Of a stretch of 64,000 nt of DNA, positions 36,195 through 48,876 are shown one piece after another. The notes under the pieces were generated by a model. It worked only from the letters and a program-made list of their open reading frames with translations, had not been told where the DNA came from and did not search any database. Position numbers and translations under genes: made by a program. Position 1 is the first letter of the stretch. Each line of letters starts with the position of its first letter. Location: positions 3,511,127 to 3,575,126 of the forward strand of contig JAQFVV010006272.1 in the NCBI GenBank assembly GCA_028023455.1, given 5' to 3'. This stretch comes from Epiperipatus broadwayi (lineage: Eukaryota; Onychophora; Udeonychophora; Euonychophora; Peripatidae).

Positions 36195-36262
36195 CAGTAG
36201 TAGAGTGGCAAACACAAGTAGTTAGAGATTCTTAGTTCAAATCCTCGTTCAACCTTTTACAT
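36195..36262 (+). repeat. tRNA-like (SINE-like) fragment
   Basis: GTGGCAAACACAAGTAGTTAGAG resembles an expanded tRNA A box, and TTAGTTCAAATCCTCG is a good match to a B box (GTTCAAATCC). The interval between them is shorter than in a tRNA, so this would be a damaged tRNA-derived SINE head rather than a tRNA gene. A similar B-box word follows AGTAGTAGAG near 22995. Confidence 0.3.
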
Positions 36263-39200
36263 TGGACTTTCAAAACAATTTAAAATAAAATTATTATATC
36301 ATCTAACAGATTTAATAATGTGTAGAGACCAGTACCAGCCATAGAGACAATGTTTTTTTGCTTTAGCATGATAATATATATATATATTCATAAAATCTTA
36401 ATATTATTGACTTGGAATTGTTTTATTATTCATTTCGAATAGCATATTGTTAAAAGGTTTCTCATTATTTAAAATTCACTAGAGATTCAACATTTTTAAT
36501 TCAAATTTAGAAGAAAACATATTGTAGAAAATTAAACCTCTTGATACATTATTTTTATTAAAATTCTTTTCTTAGAACTCTAAATCTCCGCGCGCTTTGT
36601 GAAAACTGTCTTTTTTTTTTTTTACTTATGACATATAAAAATATTTTTTGTAAAAATACAAATAAGCGTTTAAATTCCTTTTAATGCATTAAAAGCTTTA
36701 CAACCTCAATACTCAATCTGACAATGTTATTTATCTGTCTTAAATTTTACTCTCTTTTTTTTAAATTATGTTTGTCTAAATTAAAAATATAAAAATTTTG
36801 CTTATGATAAGAGACCAATAAATATTATATATATGCTTACAATCTAATTTCGAATCTGGGCTGAGTAAAATTTAAAAATATTTTGTCAAGTTCCAACTTT
36901 TATTATAATCGTCTAAGATATTGGTTCAAACCAGGTCCTGCAAATTCTCAAAACTTTTTCAGATTCTAATTTGGCTAAAATAATATCTTGCTATTCTTAA
37001 AAAGAATTAAATAAAAAAACCTTTCAAACTCTTACCATTCAAGATAGTGTGCGATTACAGTTATAATATTGAACGGTTTCAATGTTCAATAAAAAACTCT
37101 TCCATCATTTCATAGCCAATAGGATTTAGCTAAAAATGACCACTGACTATGCAGTATCTGTTATGTTTATAAATACCTACTGCTCTTGATTTAGAGTATT
37201 TTCTCTGTAGTAATTTTTATCATAATCAAAGAAGTATATTGGATTGAGTGGACTAAGTAATATATAAAGCAGTTTTAATCCATATCTTTTTCCAACTCGA
37301 CCTAGATTGTATTTATTGTAGATTTAGGTTATTGAATTAATTAACTGCAATGAAGATAGCTATTGCAAGCTGCGTAATTAATAATAGTTAAAAGCTGAGG
37401 GTATAATTATGTTTATTAAATAATAGTATATCTTTATTTCTCAATTATGTATTTTTATTTTGTAACACGACAGCACCAGACTATTGTCAAAGAGAATAAA
37501 TTTATGGCAAGAGAATAGAAATCCTAGTAAATAGATAAAACACAGATAAAATAATTAGTATAATCTACAATAGCAAAAATTGGATCAATGGAAGAATTCA
37601 ATACATTAAACCTCTGGTACTCATACCACCTTAAAGAACAATTTAATATAATAAAGAGTTAAAAAAGCCATAGAATTACTAATAAATTATTTCTGTTTGA
37701 ATTCATTAATAATAATGTATCATTGTGCTTTTAAGAGAAATAACAAAGAGAAAAGGAAATTGAAGTGTGATGAGAGATCACAGTATAAAACCAGGCTTTT
37801 AATGAATGAAGAAATATCAGTCTTGAAACATGCAATATTATAAAAACAACTAGCCAAGCCATACAATTAGCAGGATATAGTGTAGAAAGGGAAAGTCTGA
37901 ATGAGAATATTAAAAAATAAAGTATTTTAAAAGGGAAAGAAGTAGCAAGCTTGACAAGAAAAATGAAGCTATCATTATAATAAAAATCAACTATCAAATA
38001 AATTTTAAAATATTAGATGTAGAAACTATGAAAAATAATCATACAGAGGAAACATGTTTTATAATAACAGAAATATGAAAAATAGAAAAGCAGGAATAAA
38101 TTTACTTTAAGGGTTAATAATATTAAAGCATTACAAGGGAGGCATTAAGAAAAAAAAAAAGGAAATCCAGATTATTATTGACTGCCAAGTACATATGACA
38201 TTTAAAGTCTACAATGTCTATATCTAAGTATTACATGGAATAAATAAATATAATAGGGATAAACTGAGATAAAATCAACAATATATTACTAATTTTCAGG
38301 AGATATTGCATCCTAGTTAATAGAAATTGCAGTAAACATGAAAAAAAAATATTCATTCACTCTGATCATAATAACTAATTGAATAGGATTATTTTGAAAA
38401 ATTGGTATTTACCAAACTGAACACATGATAGGGTATATAAAAAAGTATTTTGAGTTTTTTAAAAAGTAATATGATATTATAATGGATATTTCAGCCATTT
38501 ATTAATAGGCAAAAGTTTCCAAATAGTCTGATTTAATGCTCTCTACTTATTTTGTGTTGATGTTAAACAGAAGCTTGACTGCCTGGAATCAGAGAACATA
38601 ATAGAACCTACTGACTACAATATATCAGCCATGCCTAGTCTTCCTAGTATAAAAGGAAAATCAGAAATCTTTGAATTTATGGTTATTATAAATTCATCAT
38701 CAATAAAATATTGTCAATAAATAATTAATTGTCTCTATCAATAAAACATATTATGGTAGTTTATTTTGTTATTAGTTCATTATGTATTGTTTTATAGTAA
38801 TTCATTATGGACTTCATCAATGTATGTAATATTATTTTTGTTGAACTTTATAATATTTTATATAATCACAATTACACCTCATAGACTTTTTCAAATTGTA
38901 ACATTTTAAATTCAATTTATAGTTCAAATGTTAGGTAGATTATTGTTATTGTTGTTATTATTATTACTATTATTGTTGTTATAATAGTATGAAACAATGC
39001 TTTGATTGTCAGAAATGAGATCAGTTATCACTGCTATCTTCTTATAAATCTGTTCTATCATAATTGTTTATTTAATAAAACTATTCCAAATACCCAGAAA
39101 CATAATTTAACTTCCCTTCTTCTCTATTTACTAATAAAGTTAGTTTAAGTAGGAAAGTGCTTGGATTTTACTGACACAATTGTATATTTCAAAGTTTGTC

Positions 39201-41447
39201 TCTTACCATTCTACCTTTCACTATCTCTATTAACCCATTCACTATTCTTAAATCCAAATGAAATTGCCATGAATATATACTTACTAATCAAATAAATCAA
39301 CCAAGTATCTTAAATGATCTTAATTTTTTTTTCTTTTGCCCAAAACTATTCAATATGTATAGTGAGTTTTGCCTGTTTTAACAACAATGTTTTTACATGG
39401 AACATACTTATATGTATTATTTCTTCTACTTTCACTATAGCCTTTACAAGTTTTTTGGATTTTTTAAAAAGCCATGGGAATCATTTCAAATCAACTATCC
39501 ACTTTTATATGGAAAGTTATCAACATACTGTCAAAAGCATACCTTTTGATAGTCTTGATAATCAACATCTTAATATTTTTACAAAAATTACCTTCTTTTA
39601 TTCATCACTAAATTCACTCATTTAAAAAAGATAACCTTTTTATTATCAAATTTATCTGGATTCACATGGCAGTTTCATGTTAATAACCTCAGGAAAATGC
39701 AATATTATACAAAATTCAATGAGCTTTCATTATACATTTCCATATTTCATGAACAGAAAGAAATTAATGAATTTACCAAAGTAATCAACAACTTTCTACA
39801 TGTAGTTAATCTCATCCATAACATTAATTTTGTTAAAATGTATTAATCAATGGCATTACTTCTTTCTCACATTCACTTCTAAATATGGTTAAGTATTGAA
39901 AGATATACAAGTTAGAAAATGAAAATAATATTTTAAGTAATATTGAATCTTTTCTGTTATTCAATAATAGTAACATTATGAAAATATGCAGGCTTTGGTA
40001 TCTGGAACTCAAATGCCTGACTTCCTAATTGAGGTCAATAAAGCTCTTTCTCCAGTTATTTTTTTTTTCCATAAAAATAAGCTTTATAAATACATAAACT
40101 TCGTATGCTCTACATCATAGAGATTAGGCCATGAAATATTTCCTGCTCAATTATTCACTAACCTATTTAATAGCATAAACAAAATTCTTTTATTTTTCAA
40201 TATAATTATCTTTACTTTTATTTTTTTTCTTTACACTCTGATTTATAATATGTTATCAGATTTTTAAATCCACATCTTGCAAATATAAAGCACTCTTCTT
40301 TAACAAATTAGCTAAAATTAAAATGAGAAATCAAATTCATATACCAACAGGTATGTTTGCACCTGACTAAATTTCAACGTAATTCACAATTTCATAAGGA
40401 CTGTCTTCGTATTTTTATTCTTTTATTAATATATTATATAAAATCTGATTAAGGTTACAAATGTAATCATTATTTAAATTATTACTTTTTTCTATTAACT
40501 TTTGTTCAAAATTGTTCTCATTACTTGTAATCTGCATTCATATTTTATTATAATCATATATTATAGTCTATTTTAGAAATCAGTGTATAAAATATGACCA
40601 TGAAAAAATTCATTTAAACAAATAAAGTTACTAAATGTTAAAATGGTCGTCATTTAATGGTAATGCTAACTTGTGTTAATTTTAAAATGTTTATCGATTT
40701 ATTAAAAGGTTTTTTTTATTGTTAAAATAATTTATTATATTTTTAAAAATATGATTTAACAGGCATAGTCTTTATTTTTTATATGTAATAAGACTGATTT
40801 TAAAACTAATTGAATACATATTAATGTAAAATTAAGAATCTGGCTTTATCAAATCAAACTAAAAAAAATTAAAAAAGAAAAAGAAACTAAAAAATAGAAA
40901 AAGAAAAAAAAAGAGATAAAGTAAAAGAAAGTCAATGAAGATAAAAAAGAAATACATATCTTTTCTTATATAGAATTTTTAAAGAAGAAAAGATGCAACA
41001 TATAAAACCAACTGCACAAATAATTCCAGCTAATTTTGACTGTGATGTCTATATAATATACATTACACAATTTTTTTTTATTTATCTCTCTTGTTTATAA
41101 ACACCAATATCAATATCATAGATCATTTCATCTAATTATACTTTCTTCTACTGAAAGGTGGTATTCTAATATTATCATGATTATTTCTGACAAAAGATTA
41201 CAAATATTTTTATTTTAACTAATTGAAAGATATACAGATCAACATCATCCACAGTTAAGATTATTGCAATCTTCTTCAAAACTTTTCATTGCTGAGGATA
41301 TTCACACCCAAATGTTTATTATATTTTCCTTTCCCTATCCATAGCATTTGCCTTTGACAGACTAGTTTTATGGATATTCATCCAGTCTTCTTTCCATCAT
41401 TTCTTTACTTCATTTCATTGCTTTCCAATTAATCTTCATCCCTGGTA
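36263..41447. other. Long AT-rich stretch with no gene seen
   Basis: CTCCGCGCGCTTTG near 36587 is an isolated CpG cluster. TTATTGTTGTTATTATTATTAC runs occur near 38942-38981. Frames at 37731-37997 (88 codons, minus) and 39314-39625 (103 codons, plus) are Phe/Ile/Ser-rich translations of A/T-rich sequence without domains. 40860-40980 is A/G-rich. Nothing supports a gene. Confidence 0.5.
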
Positions 41448-41821
41448 TTTTCATCTTATTCATTCTTCTATTTTTTTTTATTATTATTAGCACTATTATT
41501 TAGTCTATATTGTGTTTGTCCACTTTATTTTTTAATTACTATAATGAAGGACTGTAATTACCTTTTTAATAAATATCCTTTTTGTATTGGTCAATCTATC
41601 ATTTTATGCTTCATTAACTGCTTTATTTCTATTAAGTGAATTTTCACACACCTATTTTACTCTGCTATATATAAAATTATAAACAGTGTATATCATTTTC
41701 TTAGTTTAATGACCTTCTTTCCAGTTCAATCTTATAATTTCTGTACATCTCTTTAATTTATTTTCAGAAATAAATTGTTGGAAATACTTTATTTATGAAA
41801 TTTTCATCTTATTCATTCTTC

Positions 41822-42101
<280 letters not shown>

Positions 42102-42255
42102 TTTCAAAAGGACTTTATTGAATATAACAAGAAAAAGGTTACATTTATAACTACTTTACCACATGCAGATGAATTGATGTTAGTATAAATAAGTTGAAAA
42201 TTGTAATTTGGGGGGGGGGGACAACCAAGACAAAGGATATGCATGTTATCAATCT
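42102..42255 (-). repeat. Retroposon body attached to the ATT/ATC tail, minus strand
   Basis: TTTCAAAAGGACTTTATTG with AACAAG and GGTTACATTT follows the trinucleotide tail. Reversed, this gives a sequence with CAATAAAGT close to a (GAT)n(AAT)n tail. The same order occurs at 1495-1600. It contains an 11-base G run at 42210-42220. It is absent from unit 1 of the duplication, so it either arrived after duplication or was lost from unit 1. Confidence 0.45.
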
Positions 42256-42545
42256 ATATTTGTCCACTTTATTTTTTAATTAATATAATGAAGGATTATA
42301 ATTACCTTTTTAATAAATATCTCTTGTATTGGTCAATCTCTCATTTTACACTTCATTGACTGCTTTATTTCTATTAAGTAAATTTTCATACATCTATTTA
42401 ACTCTGCTATATATGAAATTGTAAACAGTATATATCATTTTCTTAGCTTATTGACCTTATTTTCAGTTCAGTATTAAGATTTCTGTACATCTTTAATTTA
42501 TTTTCAGAAATAAATTGTTATAAATACTTTATTCATCAAACCACC

Positions 42546-43869
42546 ATTTTTATTTTTTTTATAACAATAATCAAATCTAATCATGTAACTCTCTATTTTT
42601 AATTTAAGTAATTTTAACTGCAGCCTATCCACAGGCAATGTACTGTTATTGTGTATAGGGTGTAATTCCCTTCTGATTAAATTCTAATCATATCTTATTG
42701 ACATATTCAACTAAGAAAAGAAAACATCCTCTATCAACAGTTTTATTTTTTATTTTGCACCTTCTACAGCACCTCCAACCTATGTTTAAAAGATACAGTA
42801 TTTACAATGTCTTGTGGCATAATGCTGGTTAAGTGTTTAATTTTCTTTTCTGTTTTTAATGATGCTAGTGGAGGGGGGGTCTAATTTTATGCAGCATGTA
42901 ACCTTCCAGACAACAATTCAGTTTTGGGTGATAAATGGATAACTTCCTATTCTTGATATAGAATAAAACAAAGACAAAAACTAATTCAATCTTCACCAAA
43001 TGAGAAATGCCATGCCTGCAACTAATTTTTTCTTCTCTCATCTCTACATACTATTTAATGAGCTATTTTATCTATTAGCGTAAAATCATATAGACATTTC
43101 TTTGTAACATTACAAATACTAAATGTTCTTATATAAATATTGTTTTCTTAGTAATATATTTTTCTAAGTAATCTTAAAAATTCACTCAGGTCAAAAATAA
43201 TTGTTAGGGTTTACAACCAAATTAAAGACCATATTATATTAATTTTATAGAAATTTAATTTTGTTAAATATATTTTTTCCATTTAATGTATACATAAAAC
43301 AATACTTGATAGATATATATTTGTAAGTTTTCATCCTTGTCATGCATATGTGTGTGTATATATATCATTAGAATATCTTATCAAATATTTTCTCATTATT
43401 TAAATTTATCTTATAATCTCTCCATCTTTATCTTTCACATTTGGTCATACTGTTCTCTATTTACATATGTTATAATCTTATATATTTCATTCCTTTCATT
43501 TTCACTATATCTGTCTCATTTTTTTTTATTTTATTATCCAAAACTTATATCACTTTAGTCAGTTCTTCCCCTATATTTATTTTCAAATCCATCAACTTCT
43601 TTTTATTCTCTTTCCCTTCATTATTCCCTGTATAATCTAAAATTTTTAATACTCTATGTGAGATTAAAACTCTTTTTACATATTTTCCACCAATATTTAA
43701 CATTTTATATGACATCAACTTTCATATAATTCACATTCCACCATAATGCATTTTTTCTGCCTTGAACCCAAATACGTACTGCTTTTTTACAAATAACAAT
43801 TTATAACTTCACAGATGCTAGCTAGCTATTCATCACATTGCATACTTAGTTATGGTCACAGTATAATGT
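42546..43869. other. AT-rich DNA with no gene seen
   Basis: Two overlapping frames at 43337-43635 are Ile/Ser/Phe-rich, low complexity, and not conserved. A G7 run lies at 42873-42879. Confidence 0.5.
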
Positions 43870-44870
43870 AAAAACATAACATGCCACCAAGTGCAAGTCT
43901 TTGTGCTCAATGGATGCAAACAGGTTTGTGTATAAAATCTCTATCTAGTGCCTACTCATCCAATATTCCCAGACTAATTTCTAGCTTGTGGCATTCATCA
44001 GTGATGAACCTTGAATCTGAGAGAACTGCACCTAGATTTTACAATCTAAGCTACCTTTTACCTATTTGATTAACTATAAAACTAGGAACCCAAGATTAAA
44101 ACACAAAATTTTTTTAATCCAAGCTTATTTGCTTATGTAGTTATATAGATCTGAATTAAGTTCAGCATCTATACATTTTGTATCCTCTTGTATTTTTTAG
44201 AAACTAGTCACCTTTATCCCATAATCAGGATATGTGTAAAACCAGCAAAACATCATGTGAAACACCATTTCATATGCTTACACAGGCTGTTAATAACAGT
44301 ATCAAACTCCATCCTGTAGTGCTACCAAGTGCAGGTCTTTGAAATTAATGAATGTAAGAAGGTTTAGGCATAAAATCCCTCTAGTGCCTACTCATCCAAA
44401 ATCCCCAAACTCGCACTTGGTGGCACTTCTGTATGGAGAGTATGCTATTGTTATTGGCTATCTGTGTAAGCATATAAAATGGGTATCACATGATGTTTTG
44501 ATGGTTTTATATCTTTACTGCCCTTGGAATAAAGGTGACTGTATTTTTTAAAAACCAAAGACAACAAAATTTATAGATAATGGTCTATACAAGCAAATGA
44601 ATTTGAACTGAAAAGATTATTATGTTTTCCTCTTGACTCACAATTTTATACTTAATCAAATAGGTAAAAGGTGATTTCTGGTGTGTCACATTAGATACTA
44701 AGATCTAGGTGCAGTGCTTTCAAATCCAAGGCTCCTGTCTGATAAAAGCCACAAGCTAGAAAGCAATCTATGGATATTGAATGAGTAGTACTAAATAGGG
44801 ATTTTATGCACAAACCTTTCTGCATTCATTGACTACAAATGCTTGTATTTGGTGCACTACTAATATGGAG
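43870..44870. repeat. 1-kb imperfect palindrome (fold-back), centred near 44370
   Basis: Matched arms can be followed outward from the centre: ACCAAGTGC (44324) with GCACTTGGTG (44418); CATATGCTTACACAG (44272) with CTGTGTAAGCATAT (44462); AAAACATCATGTG with CACATGATGTTTT; TAGTCACCTTTAT (44206) with ATAAAGGTGAC (44531); and the outer GCAAACAGGTTTGTGTATAAAA (43916) with TTTTATGCACAAACC. The end motif also occurs directly near 44324, so the unit was copied in both orientations. The frames at 43881-44069 and 44339-44551 are parts of the arms and not genes. Confidence 0.8.
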
Positions 44871-44893
44871 AGTTTGCAGTGAGTGTTCTGCAG

Positions 44894-44924
44894 GACATGT
44901 TTAAAGGGTGACTTCTTTCATCAG
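44894..44924 (-). ncRNA. Hammerhead-ribozyme-like motif, minus strand (degenerate)
   Basis: On the minus strand CTGATGA (44924-44918) is followed by a ~15-base insert, then TAAA in place of the invariant GAAA, then CATGTC ending at the potential cleavage triplet GTC (44896-44894). The changed GAAA would probably abolish activity. It is the mirror partner of the motif at 45002. Confidence 0.35.
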
Positions 44925-45001
44925 ATGACTTGGAAATATAGTCAATATTCCATAAAATATAATAATCATATTTGTAACAGCTCAGTTATACTCCAAGACA
45001 G

Positions 45002-45027
45002 CTGATGAAAATGTCTTGAAACATGTC
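45002..45027 (+). ncRNA. Hammerhead-ribozyme-like motif with intact core boxes
   Basis: The core box CTGATGA (45002-45008) is followed by a short stem/loop segment, GAAA (45018-45021), and CATGTC (45022-45027), which supplies a minimal stem III and a GTC cleavage triplet. The GAAACATGTC arrangement is that of the minimal hammerheads known from Penelope-like retroelements. Stem I looks weak (GACAG against CAGC) and stem II is very short, so self-cleavage is doubtful. No Penelope reverse transcriptase or GIY-YIG domain was seen nearby. Confidence 0.4.
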
Positions 45028-45034
45028 CAGCATG

Positions 45035-46198
45035 ATTATTAGCTATTCTTGCAATATACAGTAATCATTATAAGCCTGTAACTTGCTATCTGATTTGCTA
45101 GAATTTTTATTGTTATATAGTGTAACTACATTTGTATAATTTATATTTAAGATTGTATTTGCTGATTTATTAATTTCATTAAAAGAGTTAATAAATTTGA
45201 GTTAACTTTTTTTTGCTTTATTATTATATCAGCTAGGACATAAGTCCTTAATAGGTTTATAAACATAGATAATAACAATCAACCCTTAAGCAATCAACAC
45301 TCTCACCCAGTAGTCAAGGCATTCTTTTTTTATTGTTAACTGTGTCAGTGTTAACCCTGGTTGGCAAATTTTTGAAAAGAATCTAGCAATTAATATTTTT
45401 ACTATGGCACCATTGTTTTGTACAATGAAGTCTTTTTTGCATATATTACAAATTAATTTACATACTATGTTATAAATATTTGAGCCTTCTAATAATTAAA
45501 ATAAAAATATATTTTAAATTATTTTAAAATTGTGAAAATAAGTATCTAACTCAAAATCTTATCCAATAACAAAGGAACACATCATTATTGATGAAGATGG
45601 CTTCAGGATACCTATTCAAAAAGTTAAAAGAACAAAGTATTAAATATTAGAATTTCATGTTATTAAAAAATGATATATTTAAAATTAGTTATCATCAAAG
45701 AAATAAAAAAAAATCTAAAAGTTAATAAATTGTTATTAAAATATTTTTCTTATAGTTTTTACAAAAATGATTTTTTTTTTTTAGCCTGTAATAACTGTTT
45801 CCATATCAATTTCCAGTTTTTGTAATGTACTTTCTAAGAGATTCATTTAAAAAAATAAAATATTTTCAAAGATAAATTGATATCATTTTGGATTTAATGA
45901 TGTCTTTTACAAAAATATTGCATCATAATCATTAACAATTACTGAAAATCATGTTTCTATGGCATTTAGCTGCAGGGGAAAAGAATTTAAAGGATCAGCC
46001 AATCACAAATTGTCACCTTCTTCATAGAATTGTCAGTTATTATATTAAAAATGGAAGTTTCATAGAAAGAATGATTGCATCCTGTTACACACTATAATTT
46101 AACAACTGTAGAAGAGTATGGACCATAGCACCATCATGCTACCTAAAATGTCAAATATGATAGCACTATCACAGCTTACTTTTATGAAGTACTTAAAG
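45035..46198. other. AT-rich DNA with no gene seen
   Basis: 45960-46200 is less AT-rich but unrecognised. Confidence 0.45.
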
Positions 46199-46293
46199 GA
46201 GGTTGTTTGCCTTGATTACAGGTTGAGATTGTTGGTGGTATCACCTTTATTGTTAAAAGAGGTTCCCTTGACTACAGGTTAAGATTGTTTATT
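46199..46293. repeat. Short tandem duplication
   Basis: GAGGTTGTTTGCCTTGATTA with CAGGTTGAGATTGTT is followed about 60 bp later by GAGGTTCCCTTGACTACAGG with TTAAGATTGTT. Confidence 0.6.
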
Positions 46294-46384
46294 GCTTGAG
46301 AATTGGTTGTTATTATTATGTCAATTTTGTTTTGATATTAAGCAATTACTATATTTTATGGTAAATCATTTCAATATGAAGCAG

Positions 46385-46415
46385 CTGATGAAAAAGTCTA
46401 TTTTTGAAATATATG
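46385..46415 (+). ncRNA. Third hammerhead-like core, cleavage site lost
   Basis: CTGATGA (46385-46391), then AAAA and TTTT separated by a five-base loop (a possible 4-bp stem II), then GAAA (46406-46409). The following TATATGC lacks the GTC triplet. The internal AAAGTCT resembles the AATGTCT inside the motif at 45002, so the two are probably related copies. Confidence 0.25.
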
Positions 46416-46429
46416 CATTGGTCACATCA

Positions 46430-47830
46430 TTTTTTTGTTATACAGTGAAATTGATAAAGCTTTATTTTCAATTATGTCACAATTAACTAAAATATTTCAA
46501 TACTATTGTTTAATTGATAAAAGATCAATTAAGTTTAAACTTTTTATTATTAGACTTTTTTTATTTCTTCCAAGATTTTACAATATTTGTATTTCTATTT
46601 ATATAATATATTTTTATATAATTTGTTATGAGATGTTAAACAATGTAATTTTTTATTGTGAGAAGATATCTCATAGACTTTGTATATAATTAGTAAATGA
46701 TTTGATGCAATATATATATTCGGTGAGATTAAATAAAGTATTGAATTTAACCAGAGATATATGGAAATACAAACATTATACAAGAGAAATTTATGTATTT
46801 GGAGATATACACACCCTAAAAGAATTTAATGTATTTGTTTTTCTCATAATTTGTTATTTCATTAATTTTTTTTTAAATTAGAAAGTAGTAGTTATATCAA
46901 TTCTTTATTCAATTCTCAATCTAATTGCACAGCATACAGTTTACTTACTTATACATGTGATTATGAGTCTGCTAAAGTGTAGAAAATAATTTAAATTTGT
47001 GCCAGACTGTGGGTGACTTTGTAGATGTTTAATATTTAATGATTAATAAGTGTAGACAAATCAGTATTCTAAATCTATGAGTGTTCTGAAAGTATAGATG
47101 CATTTTTACTCTTATTAAATAAAGCTGATTGGTGTTAGTTAATATTTTTATTATAAGTCTAAAGGAGAAAAAGAATTATTATTGTTAGGGAAATATATGT
47201 AAACCAATGATGAGTGATTTTGAAAATGATCTAGTTATTAATCAGCATTGAGTTGATTTAATATAATTGTTATTATTCTTTGTAATCAGTTTCATTAAAT
47301 GCATAATGATAATATGTTGCTGCATGTAATAAATACTAGTAGTTGCATTCTACTGATCATTATCATTGGCATTGAGTTCAAATTGAATTCAAGGAGTTCA
47401 TTAAAATATATAATGAAATTATCTGTAAGATAGACTAAAGATAATGTCACCAGTAATATATTGAGATGGTTATGTGTCTTATGACATACTATAACATAGT
47501 AATGTATATGGTTGTATATATATAAAATTGAAAGGAAAAGTATAAATAAACAAAGTTTTTGTAACTATTTATAACAGTTAAGTGTTAAATAATAATTTTG
47601 AATTTAAAAAAATCATTATAAATTAAATATTTAAAAAGAGCTATCTAATGTTTTACTCTAATTTTGATAATTAAAGAAAGCACATTTTTATGTTACAATA
47701 GATATACTAATAATTATAAAATTCCACTATCTATTTTAATTAGATTAGGATTTTTAAATTAAATCTTGTATAACATATTTTGATAATAGTTGTTTTTGAA
47801 AGGATTAAGATGGACTAAAAAGTCATTAAC
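46430..47830. other. AT-rich DNA with no gene seen
   Basis: Three overlapping frames between 46292 and 46783 on both strands are Ile/Phe/Tyr-rich and without domains. Confidence 0.5.
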
Positions 47831-48105
47831 TTTTTCAGTCAAGATAAAAAAAGAATTTACATAATTGTTTTTAAATTCCAGGATATAATATAAAAAATTT
47901 GATTTGAATCATTTAGATACTTACAACAGTTATACATCATTATTATTATTATGAAGTTAAAATGACTCTTTTCAGTCAAGATAAAGAAAGAATTTACATA
48001 ATTGTTTTTAAATTCCATGATATAATATAAAAATTTTGATTTGAATCATTCAGGATACTTATGACAGTTATACAGCATTATTATTATTAGGAAGTTATAA
48101 TGGAA
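47831..48105. repeat. Tandem duplication, 137-bp unit, two copies
   Basis: TTTTCAGTCAAGATAAA starts both units and the anchor CAGTC recurs at 47836 and 47973. Shared internal blocks include AGAATTTACATAATTG and CAGTTATACA. Each unit ends in a short ATT run. About 90 percent identical by eye. Confidence 0.9.
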
Positions 48106-48876
48106 GGCAAGAAGCATAGCTGCTTTTTACATAGAGGCTAGGGCCAGCTTTTTGTGTTTCATAACCAATACATATATATGTATTAGATGCCATGCCTGGA
48201 GTTTACCAAATTAGAGTGATGGAATGTCAACAAGTATAAGATTTATATCTTTCCCAAAATGTATATAAGCCAGTCTACTGTTTTAGAATGGATTAGCTTA
48301 CCAAGAAATTCCATTGGCTTGCTATAGGATTATCATGCTATATCATATGCTCATTAATTATATGCAGAGAAGCACAAACATATAAATTGCTGCTGGTCAT
48401 ATATATACAGTTGATAAGTAGAACATTTATTGAAATAACTTTGCAGTTAAAATCTTTAAATTATAAGATTTAAAAGTAAATAATTTTTGTCTAAATTATT
48501 CAAATAAAACTAGGATATGGTTTCGGTTTTTATTTTATTGAAAAATGAAACCTCGAAAAATATTTCTAGATTAGAGAACAAAAGAACTTGATAGAATATT
48601 TTTAAAGACATTTACAATTAATTAGGAGTAACCTGGAAAAAAAGAAAAAATTTTATGAAAGACTGTAGAAGAATCAATATATATATATTTTTAAATCCTT
48701 AAAATGTACTAATAACTTTGATTTGTAAGAAGATAATAGTAATATGCACATATAGGTGCATTGGTTTTGTGTATATGTGTTTTTGCCATTGAATTAATTA
48801 TGTCTTGTGAAAATATAATATGGTTTAATTATTTTTTGACAAATGAAATATCCTAGAATATATATATATTGTACCA
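48106..48876. other. AT-rich DNA with no gene seen
   Basis: 48110-48400 is slightly less AT-rich. No motif recognised. Confidence 0.45.

Noticed and set aside
36195-36262. A genuine tRNA gene
   Set aside because: A-box and B-box words are present but too close together, and no acceptor or anticodon stem pairs.
37740-37900. Helix-turn-helix DNA-binding fragment (MNEEISVLKHAIL-like frame) of a mariner-type transposase
   Set aside because: One short frame with no catalytic DDE motifs downstream and no TIRs or TA duplication.
37731-37997. 88-codon minus-strand frame that might be a membrane protein
   Set aside because: Its Phe/Ile/Leu/Ser content follows from A/G-rich DNA on the plus strand. 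No start context, splice sites or domain support it.
39314-39625. 103-codon plus-strand frame
   Set aside because: No domain, AT-driven composition and no conserved copy; open-frame length is unremarkable in a 64-kb AT-rich window.
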